Below, one piece after another: positions 34,140-42,475 of a stretch of DNA of 64,000 nt. Under the pieces are notes generated by a model. The model made no database searches, was not told the DNA's origin, and saw only the letters and a program-made list of their open reading frames with translations. A program made the position numbers and the translations under genes. Source of the DNA: Leptospira bandrabouensis (lineage in GTDB: Bacteria; Spirochaetota; Leptospiria; Leptospirales; Leptospiraceae); contig NZ_RQHT01000015.1 in the NCBI RefSeq assembly GCF_004770905.1, forward strand, positions 124,001 to 188,000, written 5' to 3'. Within the stretch, counting starts at the first letter, position 1, and each line of letters begins with the position of its first letter.

Positions 34140-35749
34140 TAATAAAACATCCTTTTAAACTCAATTAGATTCGAAAATTTCTTATTTAAATCATACATAT
34201 ATCTTCTATCTCTTCTAAGGAAAAAATATTCGGTAATTGTAAATAAATCGAAATAAATCCTAGCAATACCATAAAGATTAAAATCGAGCAGAATATCTTG
34301 CGATATTTTCCTTTTTTCTAAAATTGGTCTAATCTCACTTTCAAACTTTCGCTTAAATTCACTTAAATTCATTTGTTTCGTAAAAATACTATGACGACAA
34401 ATTTTAAAGACACAGTGAATTACAGAAATCCCTACATTCGAAAAACAAAGATCTTCAAGATCAATAAACCTAACTTTTGAATCATCAACAATCACATTAG
34501 AATGGTTTAAGTCAGCATGAACAAAAGCATTCGAAGAGAATTTATCACTATTTTCAATGACCTTCTCCAATTCAAAGATGATTTCATCATAATAGGTTTT
34601 TATATAATTTCCGATGGGAGCTGATACTTCACTTACAATCATATCGAGAAAAAAGGCCTTATCTTTCCAGAGTTTAAGAACATCTACATTCCATACCGAA
34701 TAGTCTAAAGTAACCAATTTGGAATCCAAATGCATACTATTAAGTAACTCAAATAGATTCATCGCTGAATCGATAATATTTGTTAATTTTTCAGGCCGTC
34801 CATTAAATGGCTGACCGTCCAGATACGGATACATTATAAAACTAAGATCAGAAGTATTAAAAACATAATGTTTCTCTCCTGATACTGATAGTGGCCGAAT
34901 CATAATATCTTCCGGAAGGAAATTCAACAATTCTGATTGAGTTTCTACTATTCTTGATTCAGCTAAAGGAAATGACCTAAGAATGTATTTTTGATTTTTC
35001 TGCTCTACAATATAAACAGAGCTTTGTTGGTTCTGTTTGGAAATTTGTTTAATAGAAAATGGATCATTCGATAAAAAGTTTTCTATGGCATTAGAAAACT
35101 GCGGTTCATTCTCCACGTGACTTGCGGTGAAAATTAAGTTCGTTTCTTCAGAAAAAATAATTCCGTCAAACAAAGCCAAACCGATTCGTTTCCTAAATTG
35201 ATAAAGAATATCGCTTTCTAAAACTAACCTTAAAAAACAACTTCTCAACAATTCTGCGTCATATAACGCATTATGCTTTTTCCCTACTTTATCTAACATT
35301 GCATATTTTTCCTTATCAAAGGATGACAAAGATACTCCGGCTGCCACAAGTAGAGTACAAAAATCAATATGTTCAGCATGATTTAGATAAGGTGGAAGAT
35401 CATAAAGGAAATGGAATTGAGAAGGATCCTCTTTGAAATTTTTCCAAAGATTAAACAATAAAATAATATCGTTTGTTTTACCGAAAGAAACTAGGGATAT
35501 TTTATCATCGCCAGCTTGTTTCTCTAACCACACACGAATACCTTCGGCGGTTTCCTTACTTGATACGCTTTTAGAACTATCGATCATCGAGAGGACATTT
35601 TCTTTTAGCCAATCACTAACCTGGGATTGGTCATAATCATTCAGAGTAAAGTATGCACTTTCTCCTGAAAGAGTGACCAATCCAATAGAAACCAAAGTAG
35701 TGTCGGCTCTCTCCCCGGTAAATTCTGTATCAAAAAAAACTAATTTCAC
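34139..35749 (-). CDS. fusion of DEDDh exonuclease-like domain and APH/choline-kinase-like domain
   Basis: A 536-residue two-domain protein. Residues 1-190 resemble the DnaQ/RNase T 3'-5' exonuclease fold: Asp7-x-Glu9 in VFFDTEFTG, Asp94 in FGKTNDIILL as a likely motif II, and KKHNALYDAELL with His159 and Asp164 as motif III. Residues about 230-530 resemble aminoglycoside/choline phosphotransferases: YILRSFPL, SFIMYPYLDGQPF, the Brenner motif VHADLNHSNVI (His411, Asp413, Asn418) and VRFIDLEDL (Asp430). No frameshift separates them. Kinases of this type in LPS loci may phosphorylate choline or a sugar. The joined exonuclease-like domain in such a locus is unexplained. Confidence 0.82.
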   Translation of the reverse strand: MKLVFFDTEFTGERADTTLVSIGLVTLSGESAYFTLNDYDQSQVSDWLKENVLSMIDSSKSVSSKETAEGIRVWLEKQAGDDKISLVSFGKTNDIILLFNLWKNFKEDPSQFHFLYDLPPYLNHAEHIDFCTLLVAAGVSLSSFDKEKYAMLDKVGKKHNALYDAELLRSCFLRLVLESDILYQFRKRIGLALFDGIIFSEETNLIFTASHVENEPQFSNAIENFLSNDPFSIKQISKQNQQSSVYIVEQKNQKYILRSFPLAESRIVETQSELLNFLPEDIMIRPLSVSGEKHYVFNTSDLSFIMYPYLDGQPFNGRPEKLTNIIDSAMNLFELLNSMHLDSKLVTLDYSVWNVDVLKLWKDKAFFLDMIVSEVSAPIGNYIKTYYDEIIFELEKVIENSDKFSSNAFVHADLNHSNVIVDDSKVRFIDLEDLCFSNVGISVIHCVFKICRHSIFTKQMNLSEFKRKFESEIRPILEKRKISQDILLDFNLYGIARIYFDLFTITEYFFLRRDRRYMYDLNKKFSNLIEFKRMFY

Positions 35750-35754
35750 AAAAC

Positions 35755-36693
35755 TTATTTTAGAAACCTAAGAGATTCTTTCTGTAAATCATCGAAGCCT
35801 TCAAACTTCATTTCACCAAGATTGACAATCGGGCAGGAATCCTTTAATATAGAATTACCCGGTGTAAACATTATATCCATAGTCATTCTATAGTTCTTTT
35901 CAGTTGCATACATTCGATGAAGCCCACTGCCACCATCAAAAACATAAACAGTTCCCTTGGGACCGATACAATGTGTTATCTCATAATTTGCATTCACATA
36001 TTCTTCACTAGCTATTCGGTAATGAAGTCCAAAATATTTTTTGTTGGACTTTCTTGCAAATAACATGTGTGGATCATCCATTCCCACATCTTTTAGCAAA
36101 ATATGATACTGTCTTAAGTTTGGAGTATCTAGATGATAAAAGTTTGCAAAACCTCCATCTTTATATTTAGTTTCTCCAATATTTTTAGATGTAATGTCAG
36201 AAAACCCTGGATAAGTAATATTTAATGCTGGTGATGCCCTTAGATATTGTTGGGTGCCAGTATATTCACATAACATTTGCAAAATATTTGAATCAAGCAC
36301 ACTTTGAAATAAAGGTTCCTTAATCGAAAGTGAAAAGATCCGCTTATAGTCCTTATCGTCTTTTTCAATCTTTTTGAAGAAATAATCATAGTTTTTCAGG
36401 ATTTCTTCGGCCTCCTGTGAGAAATATGATTTTATAACGACAATACCGTTAGATTTAAATTCATTTAAATAGGAATCGTATTCTTTCTTAGAAAGTTTAG
36501 AATTTAGTGCAACTTTCTTAAAGGTTTTTCTTCTGGAATATTTTAGATGGATTTTATAGAATTCTTTCTTTAGTAAATCCAAAAGAAAGATTTCCAGTTT
36601 ATTTCCAGCACCCGCTAAAAAATCTCCATAAAAAAGGTTGGTATCTTTTTTCCGAAAGTAGTTATCTATAAAATTTAGAATCTTTATCTTCAT
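35755..36693 (-). CDS. phytanoyl-CoA dioxygenase-like Fe(II)/2-oxoglutarate oxygenase
   Basis: A 312-residue protein. The iron-binding triad is visible: NFYHLDTP (His187, Asp189) and GSGLHRMYATEKNYRMTM (His259), with Arg269 as likely 2-oxoglutarate contact. This is the phytanoyl-CoA dioxygenase pattern. Members hydroxylate small molecules or side chains, and some act on natural products. It lies between pseI and the exonuclease-kinase fusion, so it may hydroxylate an acyl group or a sugar carbon of the nonulosonic acid. Substrate unknown. Confidence 0.82.
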   Translation of the reverse strand: MKIKILNFIDNYFRKKDTNLFYGDFLAGAGNKLEIFLLDLLKKEFYKIHLKYSRRKTFKKVALNSKLSKKEYDSYLNEFKSNGIVVIKSYFSQEAEEILKNYDYFFKKIEKDDKDYKRIFSLSIKEPLFQSVLDSNILQMLCEYTGTQQYLRASPALNITYPGFSDITSKNIGETKYKDGGFANFYHLDTPNLRQYHILLKDVGMDDPHMLFARKSNKKYFGLHYRIASEEYVNANYEITHCIGPKGTVYVFDGGSGLHRMYATEKNYRMTMDIMFTPGNSILKDSCPIVNLGEMKFEGFDDLQKESLRFLK

Positions 36694-36726
36694 ATTAGTT
36701 TAAGCTCGCATTCAATAAATTTCTTG

Positions 36727-37779
36727 TCACCCCAACATCTCCCAACTTAAACCAGTTCCCCTCTTTACATCTTGGTTCACTCTCTTACCCATCACGACAT
36801 CAAAAAATTTTGGTGGCAATCCATAACCTGGACGTATGCTCCTCACATTTTTTTCAGTGATCACGTCGCCAGCTTTTATATCTTCCACGACATACAAAGA
36901 CCTTCGAAACACTAAGGATGCTTTCTCTTTTTCGGTAGGTCCGTAATTAATTTTACCCATTGCCTGCCAGGCTCTTTCCGTCTCAATGACGAGGGCTTTC
37001 AACTCTGCTGGTTCCATCGAAAACGTAGAATCGACTCCTCCATCCTCTCTTCTTATGGTAAAATGTTTTTCGATCACAACCGCACCTAAGGCAACACTTG
37101 CAACAGAAACACCAATCCCCATTGTATGATCGGAAAGACCAACTTCACATCCGAATAATTCACGTAAGTGCGGGATTGTAAGTATATTCGTAGTCTCAGG
37201 AGTTGCAGGATACGTACTCGTACATTTTAAAAGAATAATTTGTTCGTTCCCAGTGCTTCTAATAGTTTCCACTGCATCAGCAATTTCCTGCACAGTTGCC
37301 ATTCCAGTAGAAACGATAATCGGTTTACCGGTGTTTGCTACCTTTTTGATGAGAGGAAGATCCACGTTTTCGAAAGAAGCAATTTTGTAAGCAGGCACAT
37401 TTAATTCTTCCAAAAAATCAACTGCGGTAAAATCAAAGGGACTACTAAAACAGAGAATTCCTTTCTCTTTACATCTATCCATAATCGGCTTGTGCCATTC
37501 CCACGGAGTATATGCTATTTTATATAAATCATATAGCGAACTCCCCCTCCATAAGCTCTTTGGATCAGAAATAAAAAAATCTCCATCCGATTTCTCAATC
37601 GTCATAGTATCAGATGTATAAGTTTGAATTTTTAACGCATGGGCACCAGCTTCTGCGGCAGCATCAACGATTTCAAATGCTCGTTCAATTGAATGATTAT
37701 GATTTCCCGACATTTCTGCAATGACAAATGGTTTTACGTTACTTCCTATGATATGTTTCCCTATTGAAAATTGACTCAT
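36727..37779 (-). CDS. pseI: pseudaminic acid synthase PseI
   Basis: A 350-residue NeuB-family synthase of the PseI branch. The start KPFVIAEMSGNHNHSIERAFEIVDAAAEAG and the stretch LKIQTYTSDTMTI are typical of PseI, and KIASFENVDLPLI, STGMATVQEIADAV and DHTMGIGVSVASVALGAVVIEKHFT follow. The SAF domain begins near FRRSLYVVEDIKAGD. It condenses 2,4-diacetamido-2,4,6-trideoxy-L-altrose with PEP to pseudaminic acid. It overlaps a formyltransferase-like gene by 4 bases. Confidence 0.95.
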   Translation of the reverse strand: MSQFSIGKHIIGSNVKPFVIAEMSGNHNHSIERAFEIVDAAAEAGAHALKIQTYTSDTMTIEKSDGDFFISDPKSLWRGSSLYDLYKIAYTPWEWHKPIMDRCKEKGILCFSSPFDFTAVDFLEELNVPAYKIASFENVDLPLIKKVANTGKPIIVSTGMATVQEIADAVETIRSTGNEQIILLKCTSTYPATPETTNILTIPHLRELFGCEVGLSDHTMGIGVSVASVALGAVVIEKHFTIRREDGGVDSTFSMEPAELKALVIETERAWQAMGKINYGPTEKEKASLVFRRSLYVVEDIKAGDVITEKNVRSIRPGYGLPPKFFDVVMGKRVNQDVKRGTGLSWEMLG

Positions 37780-38462
37780 TTATCGTTACTACCTTTTAAA
37801 ACAAATTCTACTTTTGCGGTTAGTTTGCCATTCGAAAAGTCGGCTTCATTGAAGCACAACTTATAATTACCATAGTTAATAAATGCATAAGGATAATCAT
37901 CTGCATCAAGCATTCTGATAAAGTTATAAAGTCTACCAATATCTAAGTCACTAGGTAACTCGCTTTCTTCTGGCTTTCTTCTCTTAAAAAATGTAGGTTC
38001 ACCTTTTTGAGGAAAAGGCTGATGTGATTCTGTCACTAATTTTTTAATAATTTCCCAACTTAGCTCTGATGCTCTTAAGTATATTTGCCGAGCAGAACCA
38101 TCTAGACTCAGTGGCAGTTTGAGATACACTGGTCCTGAATCTAAACCTTTCTCCATCCTCAATGCTGTTAAAACAGTATTTTGATTTCCTGCTAAGATCA
38201 AATTTTGAAGAGGAGAACCTCCTCTACCGTATGGAACATCAGTCATATGGAAACAAACACATTCATAATTATTTATAATATCCTCAGGGACAATCCAGCG
38301 CCAATGGGGAAAGAAAATGAATTTTGGACTGAAATCCTTAAGTTCGGTTACTAATTTATCTGGTGTGTCTACAAATCGCCAATTTCCATCTATGTTAGAA
38401 GAATATTTTTCGTAAAGCTCCCTGTTCCAGCTCCCAACACTTGCTACCAAATATGATGACAT
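37776..38462 (-). CDS. formyltransferase-like protein (copy 2)
   Basis: A 228-residue protein of the methionyl-tRNA formyltransferase fold. VCFHMTDVPYGRGGSPLQNLI corresponds to the Asn-x-His loop, with Cys or Phe where Asn is expected and the His kept, and GLDSGPVYLKLP carries the Asp. DADDYPYAFINYGNYKL looks like a start of a small C-terminal domain. It lies between pseI and a PIG-L deacetylase, the same pairing as copy 1 beside neuC. It may N-formylate a pseudaminic acid precursor; formylated pseudaminic acid is known from some O-antigens. Confidence 0.78.
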   Translation of the reverse strand: MSSYLVASVGSWNRELYEKYSSNIDGNWRFVDTPDKLVTELKDFSPKFIFFPHWRWIVPEDIINNYECVCFHMTDVPYGRGGSPLQNLILAGNQNTVLTALRMEKGLDSGPVYLKLPLSLDGSARQIYLRASELSWEIIKKLVTESHQPFPQKGEPTFFKRRKPEESELPSDLDIGRLYNFIRMLDADDYPYAFINYGNYKLCFNEADFSNGKLTAKVEFVLKGSNDK

Positions 38463-38465
38463 AGT

Positions 38466-39155
38466 TTACTTAATAACTCTTCCTGCAATAAACGCTTCGG
38501 CAAAATTTGCTCCAATTGAAGCTCCTCGCCACTTTGCCAGAGCCTCAACAGCTTCAATTGAACGAGCGTGTGGAAAATTCCGCATTTCGGAATCGTAAGA
38601 CAAAAGTGCCTCTTTTTTCTTTTTAAAATGTGAATTTCCTAGCTCAAAAAATACATTAGGTTGAAAATATATACCATTCTGAATTTGCCACTCAGTACTA
38701 GAAGGAACTTCAAAAAAATAGAGTTCTCTTACCGAATGACCTGGAATTGGTCTGCAAGCTGTAACGACAGCTTCGTTAACAACTCTATGATCAATATTTA
38801 AGTCATTTCCAAAGTGGGTAAAAACGATCGATGGATTCAATTCATCTAATTTTTCTTCGATAACCTTTATAACATCCAATCTATCAATTGAATCCATTCG
38901 ATTATCGGGAAAATCCAACAATTCAATTGATTTTGCTCCTACGACTTCCGCAGATTTTTTTGCTGAAATAGCTAAATCACCTAACTCCGTAACTTTGGAA
39001 TTTCTATCACGAATTACTTGCCTACTAGTCAATCCTTCTGCCAAAATTAAAATATGAACGTTGTGACCTTCCTCCGAGAGCCTAGCCATTGTACCACCGC
39101 AGCCCAAAATCTCATCATCAGGGTGTGCGGCTATTGTAAGTATAGTCTTCTTCAT
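38466..39155 (-). CDS. PIG-L family deacetylase (copy 2)
   Basis: A 229-residue zinc N-deacetylase: LTIAAHPDDEILGCGGTM holds His11, Asp13 and Asp14, and FGNDLNIDHRVVNEA the late metal His. FAEAFIAGRVI at the C-terminus is typical. It is only distantly similar to copy 1 at 19.1 kb. It precedes the formyltransferase-like gene by 3 bases, so deacetylation of a pseudaminic-acid precursor or product followed by re-acylation is likely. Confidence 0.9.
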   Translation of the reverse strand: MKKTILTIAAHPDDEILGCGGTMARLSEEGHNVHILILAEGLTSRQVIRDRNSKVTELGDLAISAKKSAEVVGAKSIELLDFPDNRMDSIDRLDVIKVIEEKLDELNPSIVFTHFGNDLNIDHRVVNEAVVTACRPIPGHSVRELYFFEVPSSTEWQIQNGIYFQPNVFFELGNSHFKKKKEALLSYDSEMRNFPHARSIEAVEALAKWRGASIGANFAEAFIAGRVIK

Positions 39156-39172
39156 ATCTGTATTCTTCCGCT

Positions 39173-39634
39173 TTAAATATTTTTTTCAAATACTATCTTA
39201 TTCGAGCCTTTAGAGTTAATTTTAAACCCATTTGAAAGGAAGCTCTTTTGAGATGCAATATTCTCTGTTTTAACCTCTCCAATTAAAGAGATTTTGTTCT
39301 TCAATAACTGATTTTCTAAATACTCGCATCCTAATTTAATTATATGCTTTCCCAATCCTTTGCCCCGGTATCTTGCATCTACTGAAAAGTCAATTCTATA
39401 AGTTTTTGTTTTATTCTCTTTATCAAATCGGATCTGACCGATTGGCTTTTTTTCAAATTCTAAAATAAGTATTATTGAATTTTTATCTTTAATTTTATTT
39501 TCAAACCAAACTAGATGATTCTTCCATTCGATCGGCTTCGAATCAAACGAATTTTTTCTAACTTCAGGTTCGTTAACCCAACCAAATAGAAGTTCGCTGT
39601 CACTAGTGGAAACAGGTCGAAGGTGAAGGTCCAA
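39173..39634 (-). CDS. pseH: GNAT acetyltransferase, PseH-like
   Basis: A 153-residue GNAT protein. It starts LHLRPVSTSDSELLFGWVNEPEVRKNSFDSKPI and has the acetyl-CoA loop VDARYRGKGLGKHIIKLG. PseH acetylates the 4-amino group of UDP-4-amino-4,6-dideoxy-L-AltNAc in pseudaminic acid synthesis. Location directly after pseG in the operon supports this role. General GNAT function is firm; the PseH label depends on context. Confidence 0.82.
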   Translation of the reverse strand: MDLHLRPVSTSDSELLFGWVNEPEVRKNSFDSKPIEWKNHLVWFENKIKDKNSIILILEFEKKPIGQIRFDKENKTKTYRIDFSVDARYRGKGLGKHIIKLGCEYLENQLLKNKISLIGEVKTENIASQKSFLSNGFKINSKGSNKIVFEKNI

Positions 39635-39643
39635 TTTTTATAC

Positions 39644-40567
39644 CTAATCGATATCCGTTGTGTGAAAGAAGTTGTTTTTCAGTATCTCTAAGAGTTCATT
39701 TGGTTCTCTTATGACTTGGCCTTTTTGAAACTCCACAAAACCACGAATATTTCCTTCTTGATTCTCTGCGGTTTTAATCATCACCATCGGAACTTTACAT
39801 CGATCCAATTCATAAGTGGTTTGCCCACCTGCGGTGATCGCAAAATCCATTTGAACCATTAAGTCCCGCATTTGAATGGCAGAAAGATTTTTATAAAAGA
39901 ATGTATTTTTATCAGATAACTCTTTTAGTTTCATTTCGTTCGTAAAACCAGGTCCAACAACCAAATGTTTCTCTAGTGCGGGAAAGTTTTTCACGAAAAG
40001 AGAAAGAATCTCTTCGGAAAATAAATGTGGGTCGCTCCCACCAAGTGTCACCAAAATCTTCTGGGGGGGAATATTTCTCTTTGGTATTTCAAATTTCTCT
40101 CGAAATGGTTTTCTCAGTAAAACCCTGTCTTTACCTGTTAAAATTTTGTATTTTTCAGTATTGTATTCTAAATAAAGGCCAGGATAACCGGGATTTAAAA
40201 TTGTGGATCCGACGGGATACTTAAGACGGCAGTCGTCATCAATACAAATCAGTTCAGAGCAATAATCCTTTAATGTATTATAAATTTCTAATTCCGCTAA
40301 ATAAGAATCGACGTAAAAAATGAAACCACTTAGATCTGTTGTTTGGTTATACTCATCCAGAAATTCTTTTAACTGATTTTTTTCTTTCCAATTGATGGAC
40401 TGGACCTGGCATGGAAAACTCCAATTTGAAGATGTATGATCTGTATGTAAGATCATTTGAATGGAAGACTCACCCTCTTCCAAAAGTTTTTCGGCAAGTG
40501 CCGTACACCTTCCCAAATGACCAAGTCCCGTGGTAAGGAGTGCTTCCGTGAAAATCAAAGTAGCCAT
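39644..40567 (-). CDS. pseG: PseG-like UDP-sugar hydrolase
   Basis: A 307-residue GT-B fold hydrolase that releases 2,4-diacetamido-2,4,6-trideoxy-L-altrose from its UDP carrier. Family features are the start TEALLTTGLGHLGRCTALAEKLLE with the catalytic-type GLGHLGR loop (His17), IDDDCRLKYPVGSTILNPGY, LVTLGGSDPHLFSE and FAITAGGQTTYELDRCKVP. Placed between pseF and pseH as usual for this pathway. Confidence 0.92.
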   Translation of the reverse strand: MATLIFTEALLTTGLGHLGRCTALAEKLLEEGESSIQMILHTDHTSSNWSFPCQVQSINWKEKNQLKEFLDEYNQTTDLSGFIFYVDSYLAELEIYNTLKDYCSELICIDDDCRLKYPVGSTILNPGYPGLYLEYNTEKYKILTGKDRVLLRKPFREKFEIPKRNIPPQKILVTLGGSDPHLFSEEILSLFVKNFPALEKHLVVGPGFTNEMKLKELSDKNTFFYKNLSAIQMRDLMVQMDFAITAGGQTTYELDRCKVPMVMIKTAENQEGNIRGFVEFQKGQVIREPNELLEILKNNFFHTTDID

Positions 40568-40598
40568 TGTGATATATTTTGAATGATCAATGCAAAAG

Positions 40599-41294
40599 TT
40601 AGTTCATACAGCTAATCATCTTATATAAAACTTCTGCTCTTTCCCAGTCGTCCTGTGTGTCTATATCTTGTACTCTCCATCTCGGAAGTTCAACAATGGA
40701 AGACCAATTGTCAAATATCCTTTTGCCTTCAAGCCAAGCACTTGGCTTTCCAAAATAAAACTGACCGGCATCATGGAAGGCTTCTGGCAAATCCTGAGAC
40801 CGAGTACCAAAATGTTCCGGAAAAAACATTTCTATATTTCCATCTGTATCTTTTTTAAATCCTCGAAAGATAGGAAATCCAAAGGAGGTGGCAGAAAATA
40901 CATACTCCCATCCCCCTTCACGGAAACTCTTTTCAGCATTGATCAAATCATTTTTCAAAATAAATGGGGCAGTTGCGTAGATACAAGCGACACAATCGGT
41001 GGTTATGCCTTCCCTTATCATCCATTGAATGCCATGAGCAATCACAGGAATCGTTGCTGTCTGATCGTCAGACAACTCACTCGGTCTCATAAATGGAACT
41101 TCAGCACCGTAGTGCCTGGATACTTCTGCAATTTCTAAATCATCTGTTGATACAATCACCCTATCAAATAACTTCGATTGGATGGCAGTTTCTATCGAAT
41201 AGGCAATCATGGGTTTTCCATGAAACAATTTGATATTTTTGCGAGGGATTCTTTTACTCCCGCCACGCGCAGGAATGATACAGATATTCGTCAA
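40599..41294 (-). CDS. pseF: pseudaminic acid cytidylyltransferase PseF
   Basis: A 231-residue CMP-sugar synthetase. It begins NICIIPARGGSKRIPRKNIKLFHGKPMI, then VIVSTDDLEIAEVS and SRHYGAEVPFMRPSEL, all standard for PseF. The late DAGQFYFGKPSAWLEG and DIDTQDDWERAE complete the pattern. It produces CMP-pseudaminic acid for transfer. It overlaps pseC by 4 bases. Confidence 0.94.
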   Translation of the reverse strand: MTNICIIPARGGSKRIPRKNIKLFHGKPMIAYSIETAIQSKLFDRVIVSTDDLEIAEVSRHYGAEVPFMRPSELSDDQTATIPVIAHGIQWMIREGITTDCVACIYATAPFILKNDLINAEKSFREGGWEYVFSATSFGFPIFRGFKKDTDGNIEMFFPEHFGTRSQDLPEAFHDAGQFYFGKPSAWLEGKRIFDNWSSIVELPRWRVQDIDTQDDWERAEVLYKMISCMN

Positions 41295-42475
41295 AACAAT
41301 ACCTGATGCCCAATGGGAGTAATCAAAGTTTCTTTCACTCGGTCCATGTCTTCATTCGTTAACTCTGGATATATGGGAAGGCTGATACATTGATTATAAT
41401 AAGATTCTGCATTCGGAAAAGAAGAAGGCAGAAACGAATATTTTTTCTGATAGTAAGGTTGGCGATAAATCGGAATGTAATGTACGTTTACAAGGATCCC
41501 CCCTGCTCTCAATCTTTCAAATACTACTTTGCGATCGGCTAACATTTCTTTTTCTTTTACCTGAATCACGTATAAATGTAAGGAGGAATGATTGTATTCC
41601 ATTTGCTTTGGTAAAATCAAAGGCAGATCATTTAATATCTTATCATAATATTTTTTAATTTCTTGCCTTCTCTGAACTATCGAATCTAACCTTTTTAATT
41701 GCGAAACACCTAAAGCTGCTTGCAGGTCATTCATTCGGTAATTATAACCCAAATCGATTTGTTGGTAATACCAAGGACCATCGGGTGGCTCTGTCATTTC
41801 TTTAGGGTTTCTTGTGATTCCATGACTTCTCAGTCGGTAAATGGTATTTGCCAATTCGTCATCACTTGTTGTACACATACCACCTTCCCCAGTGGTAATA
41901 ATCTTCACAGGATGAAAACTAAACACAGTAATGTCACTGAACTCACAGGAACCTACTTTATGATTTTTGTAATTACTACCAATTGCATGGGAAGCATCTT
42001 CGATAATACGGAATCCAAATTCTTTACTTAATGCGAAAATTTTCTCCATGTCGCAACTTTGACCAGAAAAATGAACTGGGATTACCACTTTAGGTAGTTT
42101 GTTTTCTAACTTAGCTTTTTCTAATTTCAAAGAAAGTGCATCAGCAGACATATTATAGGAAACAGGATCAATATCGACAAAGTCAACATCTGCGCCGCAA
42201 TACAAGGCACAGTTGGAACTGGCAACAAAGGAAATGGGACTAGTCCATACAATATCACCAGGGCCAACATTCAGTGCTAAACAAGCCAGATGAAGGGCTG
42301 AGGTGGCACTATTAACGGCAATTCCATTTTTTACACCTACGTATTCGCATACCATCTTTTCAAACAACGGCACAAGTGGTCCTTGCGTGAGAAAATCAGA
42401 TTTTAGAACCGATACTACTGCATCGATATCTGACTGATCAATACTATGTCTTCCATAAGGTATTTGGTTTTTCAT
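41291..42475 (-). CDS. pseC: UDP-4-amino-4,6-dideoxy-N-acetyl-beta-L-altrosamine transaminase PseC
   Basis: A 394-residue PLP aminotransferase, second step of pseudaminic acid synthesis. Starts MKNQIPYGRHSIDQSDIDAV, has SATSALHLACLALNVGPGDIVWTSPISFVAS, IEDASHAIGS and the Schiff-base lysine Lys191 in SFHPVKIITTGEGGM. The preceding enzyme PseB (inverting UDP-GlcNAc 4,6-dehydratase) is not present in the window. It overlaps the ABC transporter gene by 4 bases. Confidence 0.95.
   Translation of the reverse strand: MKNQIPYGRHSIDQSDIDAVVSVLKSDFLTQGPLVPLFEKMVCEYVGVKNGIAVNSATSALHLACLALNVGPGDIVWTSPISFVASSNCALYCGADVDFVDIDPVSYNMSADALSLKLEKAKLENKLPKVVIPVHFSGQSCDMEKIFALSKEFGFRIIEDASHAIGSNYKNHKVGSCEFSDITVFSFHPVKIITTGEGGMCTTSDDELANTIYRLRSHGITRNPKEMTEPPDGPWYYQQIDLGYNYRMNDLQAALGVSQLKRLDSIVQRRQEIKKYYDKILNDLPLILPKQMEYNHSSLHLYVIQVKEKEMLADRKVVFERLRAGGILVNVHYIPIYRQPYYQKKYSFLPSSFPNAESYYNQCISLPIYPELTNEDMDRVKETLITPIGHQVLF

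Noticed and set aside
40668..41138. 156-residue plus-strand open frame opposite pseF
   Set aside because: PseF on the minus strand has full family motifs; the opposite frame is a shadow with odd composition.
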